A DNA stretch of 33,182 nucleotides from Myxococcota bacterium (GTDB taxonomy: Bacteria > Myxococcota_A > UBA796 > JAJRTE01). The stretch's first letter is position 1. The number at the start of each line of letters is the position of its first letter. The position numbers were made by a program, and so were the translations under genes. The stretch spans positions 1 through 33,182 of the forward strand of contig JAJRTE010000299.1 in assembly GCA_024278455.1 (NCBI GenBank), written 5' to 3'. The notes under the pieces were generated by a model, which was not told the origin of the DNA, did not search any database, and saw only the letters and a list, made by a program, of their open reading frames with translations. This document shows positions 1 through 8,522 of the stretch, piece by piece.

Positions 1-432
1 CTCGCGGCAGTAGTCGGCCTGGACCCAGTCGTTGAGTTCCGGTCCCACGTCGAGGTCCAGGTATCCTGCGGCCAGCACCCGTTGGACCGCGTAGCCGGCG
101 GTGCCGTCGGACCGGGTGACGCGAACGCCCACCCACTCGGGGACGAAACCCAGCTCGAGTCGGGTCGTGGCCGTGCTGTCACACCCGACAGAGTCTTTCG
201 ACTCCGTGCGGCACACGATGCCGGCGGTATTGAGGTCGTAGATAACCGTGGCCGCCCGGAACACCTCGACGTCGAACGTGTCCCCTTCGACGGAGTCGGG
301 CCATGCCGCGCAGGGCACGGAGACGTCGAGCACGACCTCGAAGGTCCGCACGACCGTGACGCATGCGGCTGCCCCGAGTGCCAGGGCGGTCGCCGTTGCC
401 ACGATACCAAGCCAGCCTTTCTTGGTTCCCAT
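1..432 (-). CDS. Putative lipoprotein, 3' end outside window
   Basis: Unrecognised secreted lipoprotein; 144 codons are visible and the gene runs off the left edge. The N-terminus has a KK n-region, a hydrophobic stretch (residues 8-22) and a Cys at 24 after GAAA, which fits a type II signal peptide loosely. The mature part is Val/Asp-rich with three more Cys (around 40, 70 and 80), suggesting a small beta-rich periplasmic or outer-membrane domain. The ATG at 432 is preceded by GGAGGAG eight bases upstream, a strong Shine-Dalgarno that fixes the start. It lies 127 bp downstream of the UPF0182 gene on the same strand and could be co-transcribed with it. No family recognised. Confidence 0.7.
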   Translation of the reverse strand, partial: MGTKKGWLGIVATATALALGAAACVTVVRTFEVVLDVSVPCAAWPDSVEGDTFDVEVFRAATVIYDLNTAGIVCRTESKDSVGCDSTATTRLELGFVPEWVGVRVTRSDGTAGYAVQRVLAAGYLDLDVGPELNDWVQADYCRE

Positions 433-559
433 CTGTCGTTCTCCTCCAGCCACCTTGCCTGCAGGCGCCTCGATCGCCCCTTGTACCCGGCGGCGGGGCG
501 ATGGGGTGCGTGTCGCCGTGGACCCATGCTCCCGGAGCTGCCGCGGGGTGTCGCAAGGC

Positions 560-3406
560 CTACTCGACTCCGCCGCCGGCCTGCCCCGATTCCATCTGCT
601 TCAACACCTGGCCGAGTCGTTCGATTTCCTCTCCGTAGCGCGCCCAGTCCCCGGCGCGTTGCGCCTCCACGGCACGGTCGAAATGGGCCCGCGCCATGGT
701 CGCAAGCTCCTCGATGCTGCCTTTCGGGGCCGGGGGCGACGCTGTCGGTTCCGTATCCGGCCGTGTGCCGGCGGCCTCGAGTTCGGCGACCGGTTCCTCG
801 AGGGCGGCGGTGCCGGTCGCACGGGGCGCCTCGACCGGGAAGAGTCGCTCCAGGGCGTCCTCGAGGCTGTTTTCCATGACGATCTGGTTCTGGTAGGCCA
901 CTATGACCCGTTTGAGTTCCGGGATCTTGCCGTTGGCTGCCCGCAGGTACAGGGGGCGGACATAGAGCAGCGACTCTTCGATCGGGATGACGAGGAGAGT
1001 CCCCTGGATGACCTCGGAACCTTGCTGATTCCACAACGTGATCTGGGGGGAGATGACCTGGTCCTGGTTGATTCTCGCCACCACCTGCCTCGTACCGAAC
1101 ACCACTTTCTGCTTCGGAAATTGGAACACGGCCAGTTTTCCGTAGTCGTCGCCGTCGCTCCGGGCGACCATCCACGCGGCGAGGTTGTCCTTGCGGCGTG
1201 GCGTGAATGGCAACATCTGGATGAACTCAGCCCGCTCCGAGTTGGGAAGCTTCATGATGGTGTAGTATGGCTCCATGCGGGTGGAGCGGGCGGTGCCGGT
1301 ATCGATGGACGGCACATCCCACTGGTCCTCCTTGTTGTAGAAGACCGCGGGGTTGGTCATGTGGTAGATGGCGTACATGTCGGCCTGGATGGTGAAGATG
1401 TCCTGTGGATACCGGAGGTGGCGCCGCAGGTCCTCGGGCATGGTGGAGAGCGGGATGAACAGGTCTGGGAAGATGTCGGCGTAGACGCGCACCAGGGGGT
1501 CTTCTGGGTCGGCGAGGTAGAACCTGGTGGCCCCCGTATAGGCGTCGATGGTCACCTTGACAGCATTCCTGATGTAGTTGATTCCTTTCGGCACGCTGCC
1601 CGTCCTGCCCGGGTTCGGGGAAGAATAGGGGTAGAGGCCGCTGACCGTGTAGGCATCGAGGATCCAGATCAGGCGCCCGTTCGAGATGACCAGGTAGGGG
1701 TCGCTGTCGTAGACCAGGAACGGCGCGATGGTGGCAGCGCGCTCCCGGATGCGCCGGTGGAACAGCACGCGGCTGTCGGCGCGAATGTCGTTGCTGAGCA
1801 GTGCCTTGAGCGACTGGAACCTGAGGCTGAAGAGGAGTTTTCGGAGCAGGCCATTCATGGGGACCCCGGCGTCTGCCTCGAAGGTCGAGAACACGTTGTC
1901 GTCCCCCTTGGGATAGTGGAACTCCTTGGCGTTCGTGTTGACGAACACGTGGTCGTTCGACAGTTCCCCGAAATAGATGCTTGGTTCGGTGACGTTGAGA
2001 TCGACGCTCGATCGGGGCGGCAGGTCCTTGATGAAGAGCACCGGAAGCCCCTCCTTCGTGACCTGGTTGACTGGGCCGAGGGTCACGCCGTAGCCGTGCG
2101 TGAACACGAGCCGCTCGTTGATCCAGCTCCGGTTTGGCAGGCTGGCTGTGTTGAGTTCCCGCGCGGAGAGCATGGTCTGGCGATACTCCCCGTCGATCAC
2201 GTAGCGGTCGTTGTCCACGGAGACGAAATCGTAGTAGGTGCGGATCTCCTGGATCTGTCCGAAGGTGTCCAGCAGGGGTTGGTGGTCCCATAGCCTGACG
2301 TTCTTGAGCGTGTCCTCGTTGGCGTCGATATCGGCCCGCGTCAACACGGCGTCGCCGGTGAGCTGGGATTCTTCCACGCCGTCGAGGTCGAAGGCCTTCC
2401 GGGTGGCCTCGATGTTGCGCACGATGTAGGGTGTCTCCTTGACCTGCTCGTTCGGGGCGACGACGAACTTCTGCACCAGCGAGGCGGCGCCCCCGCCGGC
2501 CAGGGATACGAGGAAGTACCCGGCCACCGCGACAGTGATGGGCCACAGCTTCGAGGTGAACAGGGCGAAAACGCTCAACACGACGCCGAAAGCGGACACG
2601 GCGACCAGGAGCTTGAGCACCAGAAGGCGGGTGTTGGCGTCCACGTAGGATGCCCCGAAGACGATCCCAGACCGAGTCACGAGCAGCCCGGGCATGTCCA
2701 GCACCGCGCCCAGGCCGACCAGGAGGAAGACGGTGCCGACGAGCAACGACAGGTGTGTCCGGCTTCGCCCGCTGAGCCAGAAACCCCGCTGCTGCGTGAA
2801 CCGGACCTGCCCGCCGGCCGTGTAGAGCGCGGCACATCCGAGCAGCGACAGTACGGTCATGGTCATGAGGAAGGAGCGGAGTGCCACCCAGAACCGGAAC
2901 CGGAAGACATAGAACCCCACGTCCCAACCCAGGACAGGATCCACGTCGCCGAAGGGCTGCGCGTGGGTGAACCGCAGCCACGTCAGCCAGTGCCCCGAGC
3001 TGGAAATGCCGGCCAGGAGGGCAATCATGATGGCCACAATGACCACGGCCCGCTTCACCGTGGCCACCGCGATCGATGGCGGGGCGATATCCCGGGCGTC
3101 GATAACGATCCCGTAGGGCTCGCCCCTCGACGCCCCTCCTGCCGCGCGGACGCCCGGAAGGACGACTGGTCCGGTGAAGGACTTCACCGCCAGGTAGTAG
3201 TTCCCCCAGACGATCAAGAACGAGACGGCGAACCCGGCCACGCCGAGCATCGATCGAGACCATAGCTCGGTCAGGAAAACGGAGCGGTATCCCTCCACGT
3301 CGAACCAGAGCCAGTCCGCATAGTAGGCCACGAGCGGCTGGATGAGCAGCAAGACGAAGAATACGAGCGGAATGGCAAAGACAAACCAGGGTGATCGTCG
3401 TGTCAC
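560..3406 (-). CDS. UPF0182 family large integral membrane protein
   Basis: About 948 residues, the usual size for UPF0182 (COG1615), a family of unknown function. The N-terminal third carries about seven hydrophobic segments (roughly residues 8-27, 48-68, 110-130, 165-190, 210-230, 250-275, 285-310). The family signature NEQVKETPYIVRNIEATR follows, leading into a ~600-residue soluble part with conserved YPYSSPNPGR- and LRYPQDIF-like blocks. The C-terminus is an Ala/Glu/Pro linker plus a short amphipathic helix. I chose the GTG at 3406 because GAGGA lies about seven bases upstream and the sequence then runs into the first membrane helix (VTRRSPWF). An ATG at 3505 is open but adds a Pro/Arg-rich extension unlike the family. 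It follows yjbQ on the same strand (gap 171 bp). CTCGAG is absent from almost all of it. Confidence 0.93.
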   Translation of the reverse strand: MTRRSPWFVFAIPLVFFVLLLIQPLVAYYADWLWFDVEGYRSVFLTELWSRSMLGVAGFAVSFLIVWGNYYLAVKSFTGPVVLPGVRAAGGASRGEPYGIVIDARDIAPPSIAVATVKRAVVIVAIMIALLAGISSSGHWLTWLRFTHAQPFGDVDPVLGWDVGFYVFRFRFWVALRSFLMTMTVLSLLGCAALYTAGGQVRFTQQRGFWLSGRSRTHLSLLVGTVFLLVGLGAVLDMPGLLVTRSGIVFGASYVDANTRLLVLKLLVAVSAFGVVLSVFALFTSKLWPITVAVAGYFLVSLAGGGAASLVQKFVVAPNEQVKETPYIVRNIEATRKAFDLDGVEESQLTGDAVLTRADIDANEDTLKNVRLWDHQPLLDTFGQIQEIRTYYDFVSVDNDRYVIDGEYRQTMLSARELNTASLPNRSWINERLVFTHGYGVTLGPVNQVTKEGLPVLFIKDLPPRSSVDLNVTEPSIYFGELSNDHVFVNTNAKEFHYPKGDDNVFSTFEADAGVPMNGLLRKLLFSLRFQSLKALLSNDIRADSRVLFHRRIRERAATIAPFLVYDSDPYLVISNGRLIWILDAYTVSGLYPYSSPNPGRTGSVPKGINYIRNAVKVTIDAYTGATRFYLADPEDPLVRVYADIFPDLFIPLSTMPEDLRRHLRYPQDIFTIQADMYAIYHMTNPAVFYNKEDQWDVPSIDTGTARSTRMEPYYTIMKLPNSERAEFIQMLPFTPRRKDNLAAWMVARSDGDDYGKLAVFQFPKQKVVFGTRQVVARINQDQVISPQITLWNQQGSEVIQGTLLVIPIEESLLYVRPLYLRAANGKIPELKRVIVAYQNQIVMENSLEDALERLFPVEAPRATGTAALEEPVAELEAAGTRPDTEPTASPPAPKGSIEELATMARAHFDRAVEAQRAGDWARYGEEIERLGQVLKQMESGQAGGGVE

Positions 3407-3577
3407 GATAGGTCCTCGAGGCTTGAGTGGCGCCGGAACGCGAGGCTCGGGCGAACAGCGTCTCAGGGCAAGCCTAAGCACAACGGCGCCATTGCACAAG
3501 CCCAAAACGACCGGCGCTTGCTACGCGGGCCCGTGTCCGGTCGCCCATTCCCGGGCAACAACCCCCCGGCGCGCGGA

Positions 3578-3997
3578 CTATTCCCCCAACTGCTGCACGA
3601 TCAGTCGCCGCTGCCGTGCCGGGACGTCGAAGTCGATGAAGACCACCTGTTGCCAGGTGCCCAGGGTGAGTGTCCTGTCCGCAAAAGGGATCGTCAGGGA
3701 TGGCCCGAGGAGCGACGCACGCAGGTGGGCGTGGCCGTTGCCGTCGTGCCAGGTCATGTCGTGGTGGTAGCCGGTGTCCGATGGGATCAGCCGTTCCCAG
3801 AATTCATCCAGGTCCCGGACCAGGCCGGGTTCGTACTCCACGGTGGTCAACGCCCCGGTGGAGCCGGGGACGAACACTGTCACGATACCGTTCGTGAGTC
3901 CCCCGGACCGCACCGCCTCCTGTACCTCGCTCGTGATCTCCACGATGTGCATGCCTGCTCGAGTCGATACCGGCAGCGTGCTCATTTTCACGGTCAT
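3578..3997 (-). CDS. yjbQ: YjbQ / UPF0047 family protein
   Basis: 139 residues, full length for the YjbQ/UPF0047 family (COG0432). Members are sometimes named secondary thiamine-phosphate synthases from complementation data in E. coli; the physiological role is unsettled. Seen here: GIVTVFVPGSTGALTT, the acidic YEPGLVRDLDEF block, YHHDMTWHDGNGHAHLRAS (His-rich putative metal/active-site region, residues ~77-95) and the closing LGTWQQVVFIDFD and R-Q-R-R blocks. The ATG at 3997 has GGGAGG about nine bases upstream. It is divergent from the operon starting at 4276, with 278 bp between them, and is followed by the UPF0182 gene on the same strand. Confidence 0.93.
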   Translation of the reverse strand: MTVKMSTLPVSTRAGMHIVEITSEVQEAVRSGGLTNGIVTVFVPGSTGALTTVEYEPGLVRDLDEFWERLIPSDTGYHHDMTWHDGNGHAHLRASLLGPSLTIPFADRTLTLGTWQQVVFIDFDVPARQRRLIVQQLGE

Positions 3998-4080
3998 GTC
4001 AGATGCCTCCCCTGTCCGGCGTCCATCGCGCGTCAGCCCACGGGCACCGCCCGCACACCGGCGCGCACGTGCGAGTGATC

Positions 4081-4109
4081 AGAATATGCCGGAGTCGCGC
4101 GGTTGTCCC
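4081..4109 (-). promoter_or_regulatory. Candidate sigma70-type promoter for yjbQ
   Basis: On the minus strand, GGGACA (4109-4104) and TATTCT (4086-4081) are separated by 17 bp, about 85 bp upstream of the yjbQ start. The -35 matches the last four bases of TTGACA and the -10 matches four of six. Found by eye only. Confidence 0.3.
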
Positions 4110-4187
4110 CGAAAAACGGTGTGCGGGCAAACCCCCCGGGGCATCACCTCGCCGCACAAATTCACAGTACCCGTTTCCGCCCGGTTT

Positions 4188-4197
4188 GTGATATGCT
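4188..4197 (+). promoter_or_regulatory. Candidate extended -10 promoter for the 4276 operon
   Basis: TGATATGCT at about 4189-4197 fits an extended -10 (TG-n-TATGCT), 79 bp before the ATG at 4276. No convincing -35 is visible, which extended -10 promoters tolerate. Low confidence. Confidence 0.25.
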
Positions 4198-4275
4198 GCG
4201 TGCGACCTGTCCCGCCCCGCTGGTTCCGTGTACCGACATGACAGGTCGAACGATGCGAATCTACTGGAGTCTGCT

Positions 4276-7200
4276 ATGTCCAAGGAGCCGACGAAGCCGT
4301 TGCGTATCCCTGAATCCCTCATCGTGGCCATCAACAAAGGGAAGCGGGTCCGAGCGCTGTATGATGACCTGCCGCCGGAAGCCCAGGCGGAACTCGCCCG
4401 CCTGGCAGGCCTGTCGTTGGGAAAACGTAACGGCCGGGCCGCGGGGAAGGCCCGGGCGGGAGCGGCCAAGGTGCTGGAGAAGGCGACGAGACAAGGACCG
4501 GGTCCCGTGCTCGACGCGTGGTTCAAGGCCATCGTGTTGCCCGGGTGGGCCGCCTGGCAGTTCCCTGAAGAACCATGGAAAACCGCCCTGTTCTACCGGC
4601 TGCTCCGCGTGCTCCACGAGGACCTGTTTCTGCCTGCCGACATCCTCCAGCTTGCCGACGACGTGGTGGCCGGCGCTCGTGAACGCCTCGGCGAGGCGGC
4701 GGAAGGCACCTGGCACCGGTGGCTCACGCTGGTGACCGGCGTCGACGCCCTGAGACACGTGGGCCTCGAGGCCAGCGCGGCGATCGATGTCTTGCGTCAG
4801 CCACTGCGCGTCGACGACGTGCAGTTCGACGATGAGCAGACGACCATCGTGGCCTGGAGCCGCCTGGTGGCCCACTCCGAGAGGCTCGTCGCCGCCAGGC
4901 AGCAGACCATTCGAGACGCCAGAGACCGACTCGCCGGGAGAGGGGCCGATCTGGTCCCCCTGCTGAGGGCTGCGGAGGAGGCCGACGTCCGCCTGCCGGA
5001 TCTCCCGGAAGAAGGGACCGACGCCGAAAAGATGCTGGCCATCGCCGCGAAGGATCCAGGCTGGTTCGAGGAACTCGAGAAGGGCATTCGGCCGGCCCTC
5101 GAGGCCCTTTCCACCGACCGCGAGCGCCTTCGGGCTCAGGCCTTGGTGACGCTCCCTCAACGACTGGAGCCACGCCCCCCGGCGCGCGACATGGAGTTCT
5201 TCAAGGCCCAGGCCGAGCCGCTACGCCAACAGCTCGAAGCCGGCGGGGCCATTGATTTTTCCGATTCGCCCGTGCTGGTGATCCTCGGCCACCTGTTCCT
5301 CGACGAGATGCCCATGGAGGATGCGGACTACGGCCAGATCGAAGAGACGATGACCGGGCGATTCTGCCGTCTCATCCGCGAGAGGGGCTTCCTCTTGCGT
5401 CCGGCCGAACCGCGGCAACCGGGGCGAGAAGATGCTTCTGCCCAGGAACCACACGACGTTGATCCCGAGAATGGCGCTGTCCAGGGGCACGAGTCCCTCG
5501 CACCCTCCTTTGATGCGCGGGATGGGCGGGCGAAAGATGAGGGACTGAAGGAAGAAGTCCCAGGAAAAGCGGGTGCCACTCGAGACGGGGCGGTGCTCGT
5601 GGAGGCGAGGCCGGCGTCATCCCAGGTGGCAATTCACGAGGACGGTGACAGGGAGCACCCCAGCAGCGAGGAGGACGACCACCGGGAGCCCAATCCAGAA
5701 GGGCGTGAGGCCGACAGCCAGGAAGGTGCCGACATGCCCCGGAACAACGCCTCGGAAGAGCCCCCGTCCGGCCAGGCGGAGACCGGGGAGGCGGTTGAGC
5801 CAGCGGCTCCCCATAGCGGCAATGCGGCGCAAGACGCTTTTTCGAGTGAGGAGACGGGCACGAACGAGCGTGCGCCCGGTGATCGACCAGTCGCAGGGTC
5901 GCGCCACGAGCCCGTTCAGGGACACAGCCCCAGCCTGGCGCCCGATCCCGGGCCGGCTCCGGGTGAATCCGGCTCCGAGGTTGGTGCTCGGGTCGTGCCG
6001 ACGTCTCGAGAGGATGGCACAGCGTCTTCGGACCAGCCGGAGGTGGATCCCGTGGTCAGGGATCACTTGGAGGCGTTGGCGAGGAAGGGAGAGGTTGGAG
6101 AGATGGCCCGCATGCTCGAGATGCGAAGGGACGAACCCTCTGCTCCCTGGACTGCGTGCTTGCTGGCCGGACTTCTTGTCAACGCCGACCTGGATTCCAA
6201 CCTGGACCTGGCCTACTGGCTGGCGGTGGCGGCCGGGCCGGCTTCTCCGCTTTCCCCGTGGGTGGCGGAAGTGCTGCGCCTCGGCGTGCAATACCAGCCC
6301 GGGTTCCACCGTTCGACCGAGCGGTTGCGGGAACTGTTCGCGGCGCCGCCACATGAGCTGGACGAGATGTCCCGGCCGGAGGCCTTGTTGCTTGCCGCGG
6401 CCCTCGTCCGTCCGATCTTGATGGCTCCCATGCAAACCCACGCGATCTATCAGCTCGTGCCGTTGAGGGCACCGCTGTCGTTCTTGCCCGACTTCCACGA
6501 GTTCTCTGAGCGGCTGGTCGCATTCGCGAAGCAGGGGGTCCCCCTGGCCAGCGACTTGATGCGCCACCTGACCACCCATGCGGAGTGGGAGGAGGAGAGG
6601 CAAGCTCTGGAGGACGAAACGGAAGACTGGCTTCAGACGGCGTCGAAACGCAAGATCAAGTACCAGGACGCCACACGCGTCTGGGTCTACTGGACAGAGA
6701 ACAAAGGAGATCTGCGGGGCCTGGTCGAGAAGGCGCGCCATGCGGAAAAGGCGGCGGAGCGGTCGGCGTTGCGAAAAGAACTGGCGGATTGGACGGTCGA
6801 GAAAACGTTCCGGGAGAAGTTGGACAGGACCACCGAGCACTTCAGGCAGAACAGGAAGAGCAAAGCGATTCGGCACGGGGCGTTCGATGCCATCTATCGG
6901 CTTGCCCAGGATGCGGCCGACCTGGCCGCACGGTGGCTCGATCTCCACGAAACGCGTCCGGAACAGGGGGGGAGTGGTCTGGCGCACGGCCGCCGGGTGC
7001 TGGAAGGCCTGGAGAAACCCGCCCGGCGTATCGTCGATCAGTTGAGCCAGTTGGCCGAGACCGGCTCCCTGCTCGAGTTCGCCGGGGTAACTCGTCTGGC
7101 CCGGGCACTCGAGGAGATCGTGCACCGATTCGACGAGGCGGTGACCCCTCGCCGGAGTACCGATCCGCTCCAGAACAGCGGGTGGGCATGCGCCGAAAAA

Positions 7201-7458
7201 TGCGGGATCGGTTCGACTGGACCGTGGACCTGGACAAGCGCTACCGGGTGCTCGCATACGCCTTTGCGTATCACGAATATGCCCGCAAGGGGGGTCGCCG
7301 GCTGCGAGGCCGCCGCCCGACTGATATCTTGGTGGAAGCCCAGCGATACTGGCCTGCGGGGTTCCAGGACATGCGCCTGGAAGCACTCGAGGCCCTGTTG
7401 GAGGAGTTGGTGGGACTCGGTATCCTCCGGGGTACGTCGAGCACGGGCTACCGGTTGA
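4276..7458 (+). CDS. Large helical protein, N-terminal part of a frameshift-split gene
   Basis: Family not recognised. ATG 4276 has GGAG seven bases upstream; an ATG at 4228 is also open. Residues 1-375 are mostly helical, with a basic N-terminus (GKRNGRAAGKARAG). Residues ~376-590 are a low-complexity linker rich in Glu, Asp, Pro, Ser and Gly. Residues ~590-970 are helical again, with an EWEEERQALEDE charged stretch and several Lys/Arg/Glu-rich helices. Coding character ends near residue 975 (around position 7200): beyond it this frame reads Cys/Trp/Arg-rich and looks like a shadow of the next ORF, which continues the same fold one frame back. I therefore read 4276-8522 as one gene of about 1,415 residues; the 7201-7458 tail of this entry is probably not real protein. 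Confidence 0.75.
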   Translation: MSKEPTKPLRIPESLIVAINKGKRVRALYDDLPPEAQAELARLAGLSLGKRNGRAAGKARAGAAKVLEKATRQGPGPVLDAWFKAIVLPGWAAWQFPEEPWKTALFYRLLRVLHEDLFLPADILQLADDVVAGARERLGEAAEGTWHRWLTLVTGVDALRHVGLEASAAIDVLRQPLRVDDVQFDDEQTTIVAWSRLVAHSERLVAARQQTIRDARDRLAGRGADLVPLLRAAEEADVRLPDLPEEGTDAEKMLAIAAKDPGWFEELEKGIRPALEALSTDRERLRAQALVTLPQRLEPRPPARDMEFFKAQAEPLRQQLEAGGAIDFSDSPVLVILGHLFLDEMPMEDADYGQIEETMTGRFCRLIRERGFLLRPAEPRQPGREDASAQEPHDVDPENGAVQGHESLAPSFDARDGRAKDEGLKEEVPGKAGATRDGAVLVEARPASSQVAIHEDGDREHPSSEEDDHREPNPEGREADSQEGADMPRNNASEEPPSGQAETGEAVEPAAPHSGNAAQDAFSSEETGTNERAPGDRPVAGSRHEPVQGHSPSLAPDPGPAPGESGSEVGARVVPTSREDGTASSDQPEVDPVVRDHLEALARKGEVGEMARMLEMRRDEPSAPWTACLLAGLLVNADLDSNLDLAYWLAVAAGPASPLSPWVAEVLRLGVQYQPGFHRSTERLRELFAAPPHELDEMSRPEALLLAAALVRPILMAPMQTHAIYQLVPLRAPLSFLPDFHEFSERLVAFAKQGVPLASDLMRHLTTHAEWEEERQALEDETEDWLQTASKRKIKYQDATRVWVYWTENKGDLRGLVEKARHAEKAAERSALRKELADWTVEKTFREKLDRTTEHFRQNRKSKAIRHGAFDAIYRLAQDAADLAARWLDLHETRPEQGGSGLAHGRRVLEGLEKPARRIVDQLSQLAETGSLLEFAGVTRLARALEEIVHRFDEAVTPRRSTDPLQNSGWACAEKCGIGSTGPWTWTSATGCSHTPLRITNMPARGVAGCEAAARLISWWKPSDTGLRGSRTCAWKHSRPCWRSWWDSVSSGVRRARATG
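7188..7203 (+). other. Apparent -1 frameshift site (A5 run)
   Basis: The upstream frame reads GCC GAA AAA TGC; the downstream frame reads AAA ATG CGG from the same A5 run (7196-7200). Coding signal leaves frame 1 and resumes in frame 3 (minus one) here. A missing A (A6 in the true sequence) would join the two ORFs exactly. Programmed slippage on A-AAA, or restart at ATG 7188 or 7200, are alternatives; there is no classic X-XXY-YYZ heptamer. Confidence 0.6.
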
Positions 7459-8522
7459 GAAGCCCCAACGTGCTGAGGCTGGTGGGCGGCGAGGAAGAAG
7501 TCCTGGAGCAGCTCGGTCGCTTCGAGAACGAGCCACCCGACGTCCAGGCAGACGCCCGGGTCATTCACCTGCCCGTGGAACCGCGCGAGAAAGGGATCAC
7601 GAGCCCGCTGACCTGGTGGCAGGAGAACCAGCTCAGTTTCCCCCGCTCCAGCCTGGCCGTCGTGGTCGGGTCCCGGGCACTGGCGCTCGACCGGGTGGCG
7701 ACGACGCTGGAATCTCTGTGGTCCCGGCGCGCGCAGCACGCGCAAATCACGCGCATCGACGCGAACGGGGACAACGTCCATTCCGAGGTCTACCGGCGGA
7801 TCCGAGAGGCGTACACGCGTGGAAAGCGCGCCAAGGACCTGCACATTGTCCTGGAGACACGCCCCACCGGTCGCGACCCCAGCGCGCTGGTGCAGCTTCT
7901 CGACGATCTGGTCAAGTGGCAAACAAATCTTACCACCGAGAAGCGTGGTGTGCTGATTGGCTGCATCATCGACGCCCCGACCTGGTACCGGCTGTCTGAG
8001 TCCGGGAAGGCCGGCCGTCTCAAGAAACGGCAGGCACCCAAGGACAGCAAGTTCCTCGAGGCGCAATTCCTTCGTCGCTGGAACCGGGCTGCACTGCTCG
8101 ATTGGTTCGACGTCGTGGAGCGTCCGCCGGAGACTGGGACTGTGGACCGATGGTTGGAAGCCACGGGGGGATGGCCCTCCCTTCTCAACCCCGTGCAGGA
8201 GGCGTTTGCCTCGGGCGCGGACGTCTCAACGCTGCTTGCCGGTCCCAGCAATCCAGAGGCCTTCCTCGAGGACGCCGGCGTCCTGTCCGGCCCGATCCTC
8301 CCGTTTTACCGGGCCATGACCGAATACGGCGACCCGGTCGACGAGGAGATGGTTCAACTCCTGGCGGAGGAGACGAATGGGCTGGAGCCGGAACAAGTGG
8401 GGGTCATCCTCGATTATCTCTCCGACCTCGATCTCGTGGTTCGGGACCGCGATGGGATTCACCTCGATCCCGTCGTTGCGTCCCTGGTGAACAGGCTGGG
8501 CACGGGAGCAGCGGCGCGATGA
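7188..8522 (+). CDS. P-loop-less STAND-like module, C-terminal part of the split gene
   Basis: 444 codons from ATG 7188, probably the C-terminal third of the protein starting at 4276. The first ~90 residues form a winged-helix-like segment (LEALEELVGLGILRG, then GYRLRSPNVLRLVG). Next is an alpha/beta module laid out like a STAND NTPase: strand SLAVVVGSRALALDR where a P-loop would be but without GxxxxGK[ST]; a Walker-B-like strand DLHIVLETRP; sensor-1-like GVLIGCIIDAP; and ATGGWPSLL, resembling the GxP motif of STAND proteins. It ends in a second helical/winged-helix segment. ATP hydrolysis is doubtful. The stop overlaps the next ATG (ATGA at 8519), so translation of the partner is coupled. 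The STAND assignment is inference from strand and motif order. Confidence 0.7.
   Translation: MRRKMRDRFDWTVDLDKRYRVLAYAFAYHEYARKGGRRLRGRRPTDILVEAQRYWPAGFQDMRLEALEALLEELVGLGILRGTSSTGYRLRSPNVLRLVGGEEEVLEQLGRFENEPPDVQADARVIHLPVEPREKGITSPLTWWQENQLSFPRSSLAVVVGSRALALDRVATTLESLWSRRAQHAQITRIDANGDNVHSEVYRRIREAYTRGKRAKDLHIVLETRPTGRDPSALVQLLDDLVKWQTNLTTEKRGVLIGCIIDAPTWYRLSESGKAGRLKKRQAPKDSKFLEAQFLRRWNRAALLDWFDVVERPPETGTVDRWLEATGGWPSLLNPVQEAFASGADVSTLLAGPSNPEAFLEDAGVLSGPILPFYRAMTEYGDPVDEEMVQLLAEETNGLEPEQVGVILDYLSDLDLVVRDRDGIHLDPVVASLVNRLGTGAAAR

Noticed and set aside
248..2293. 681-codon open frame on the plus strand
   Set aside because: Antisense to UPF0182 and the lipoprotein gene, both of which have clear features.
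5617..7536. 639-codon open frame on the minus strand
   Set aside because: Antisense to the giant gene; Arg/Pro-rich, no recognisable domain or ribosome site.
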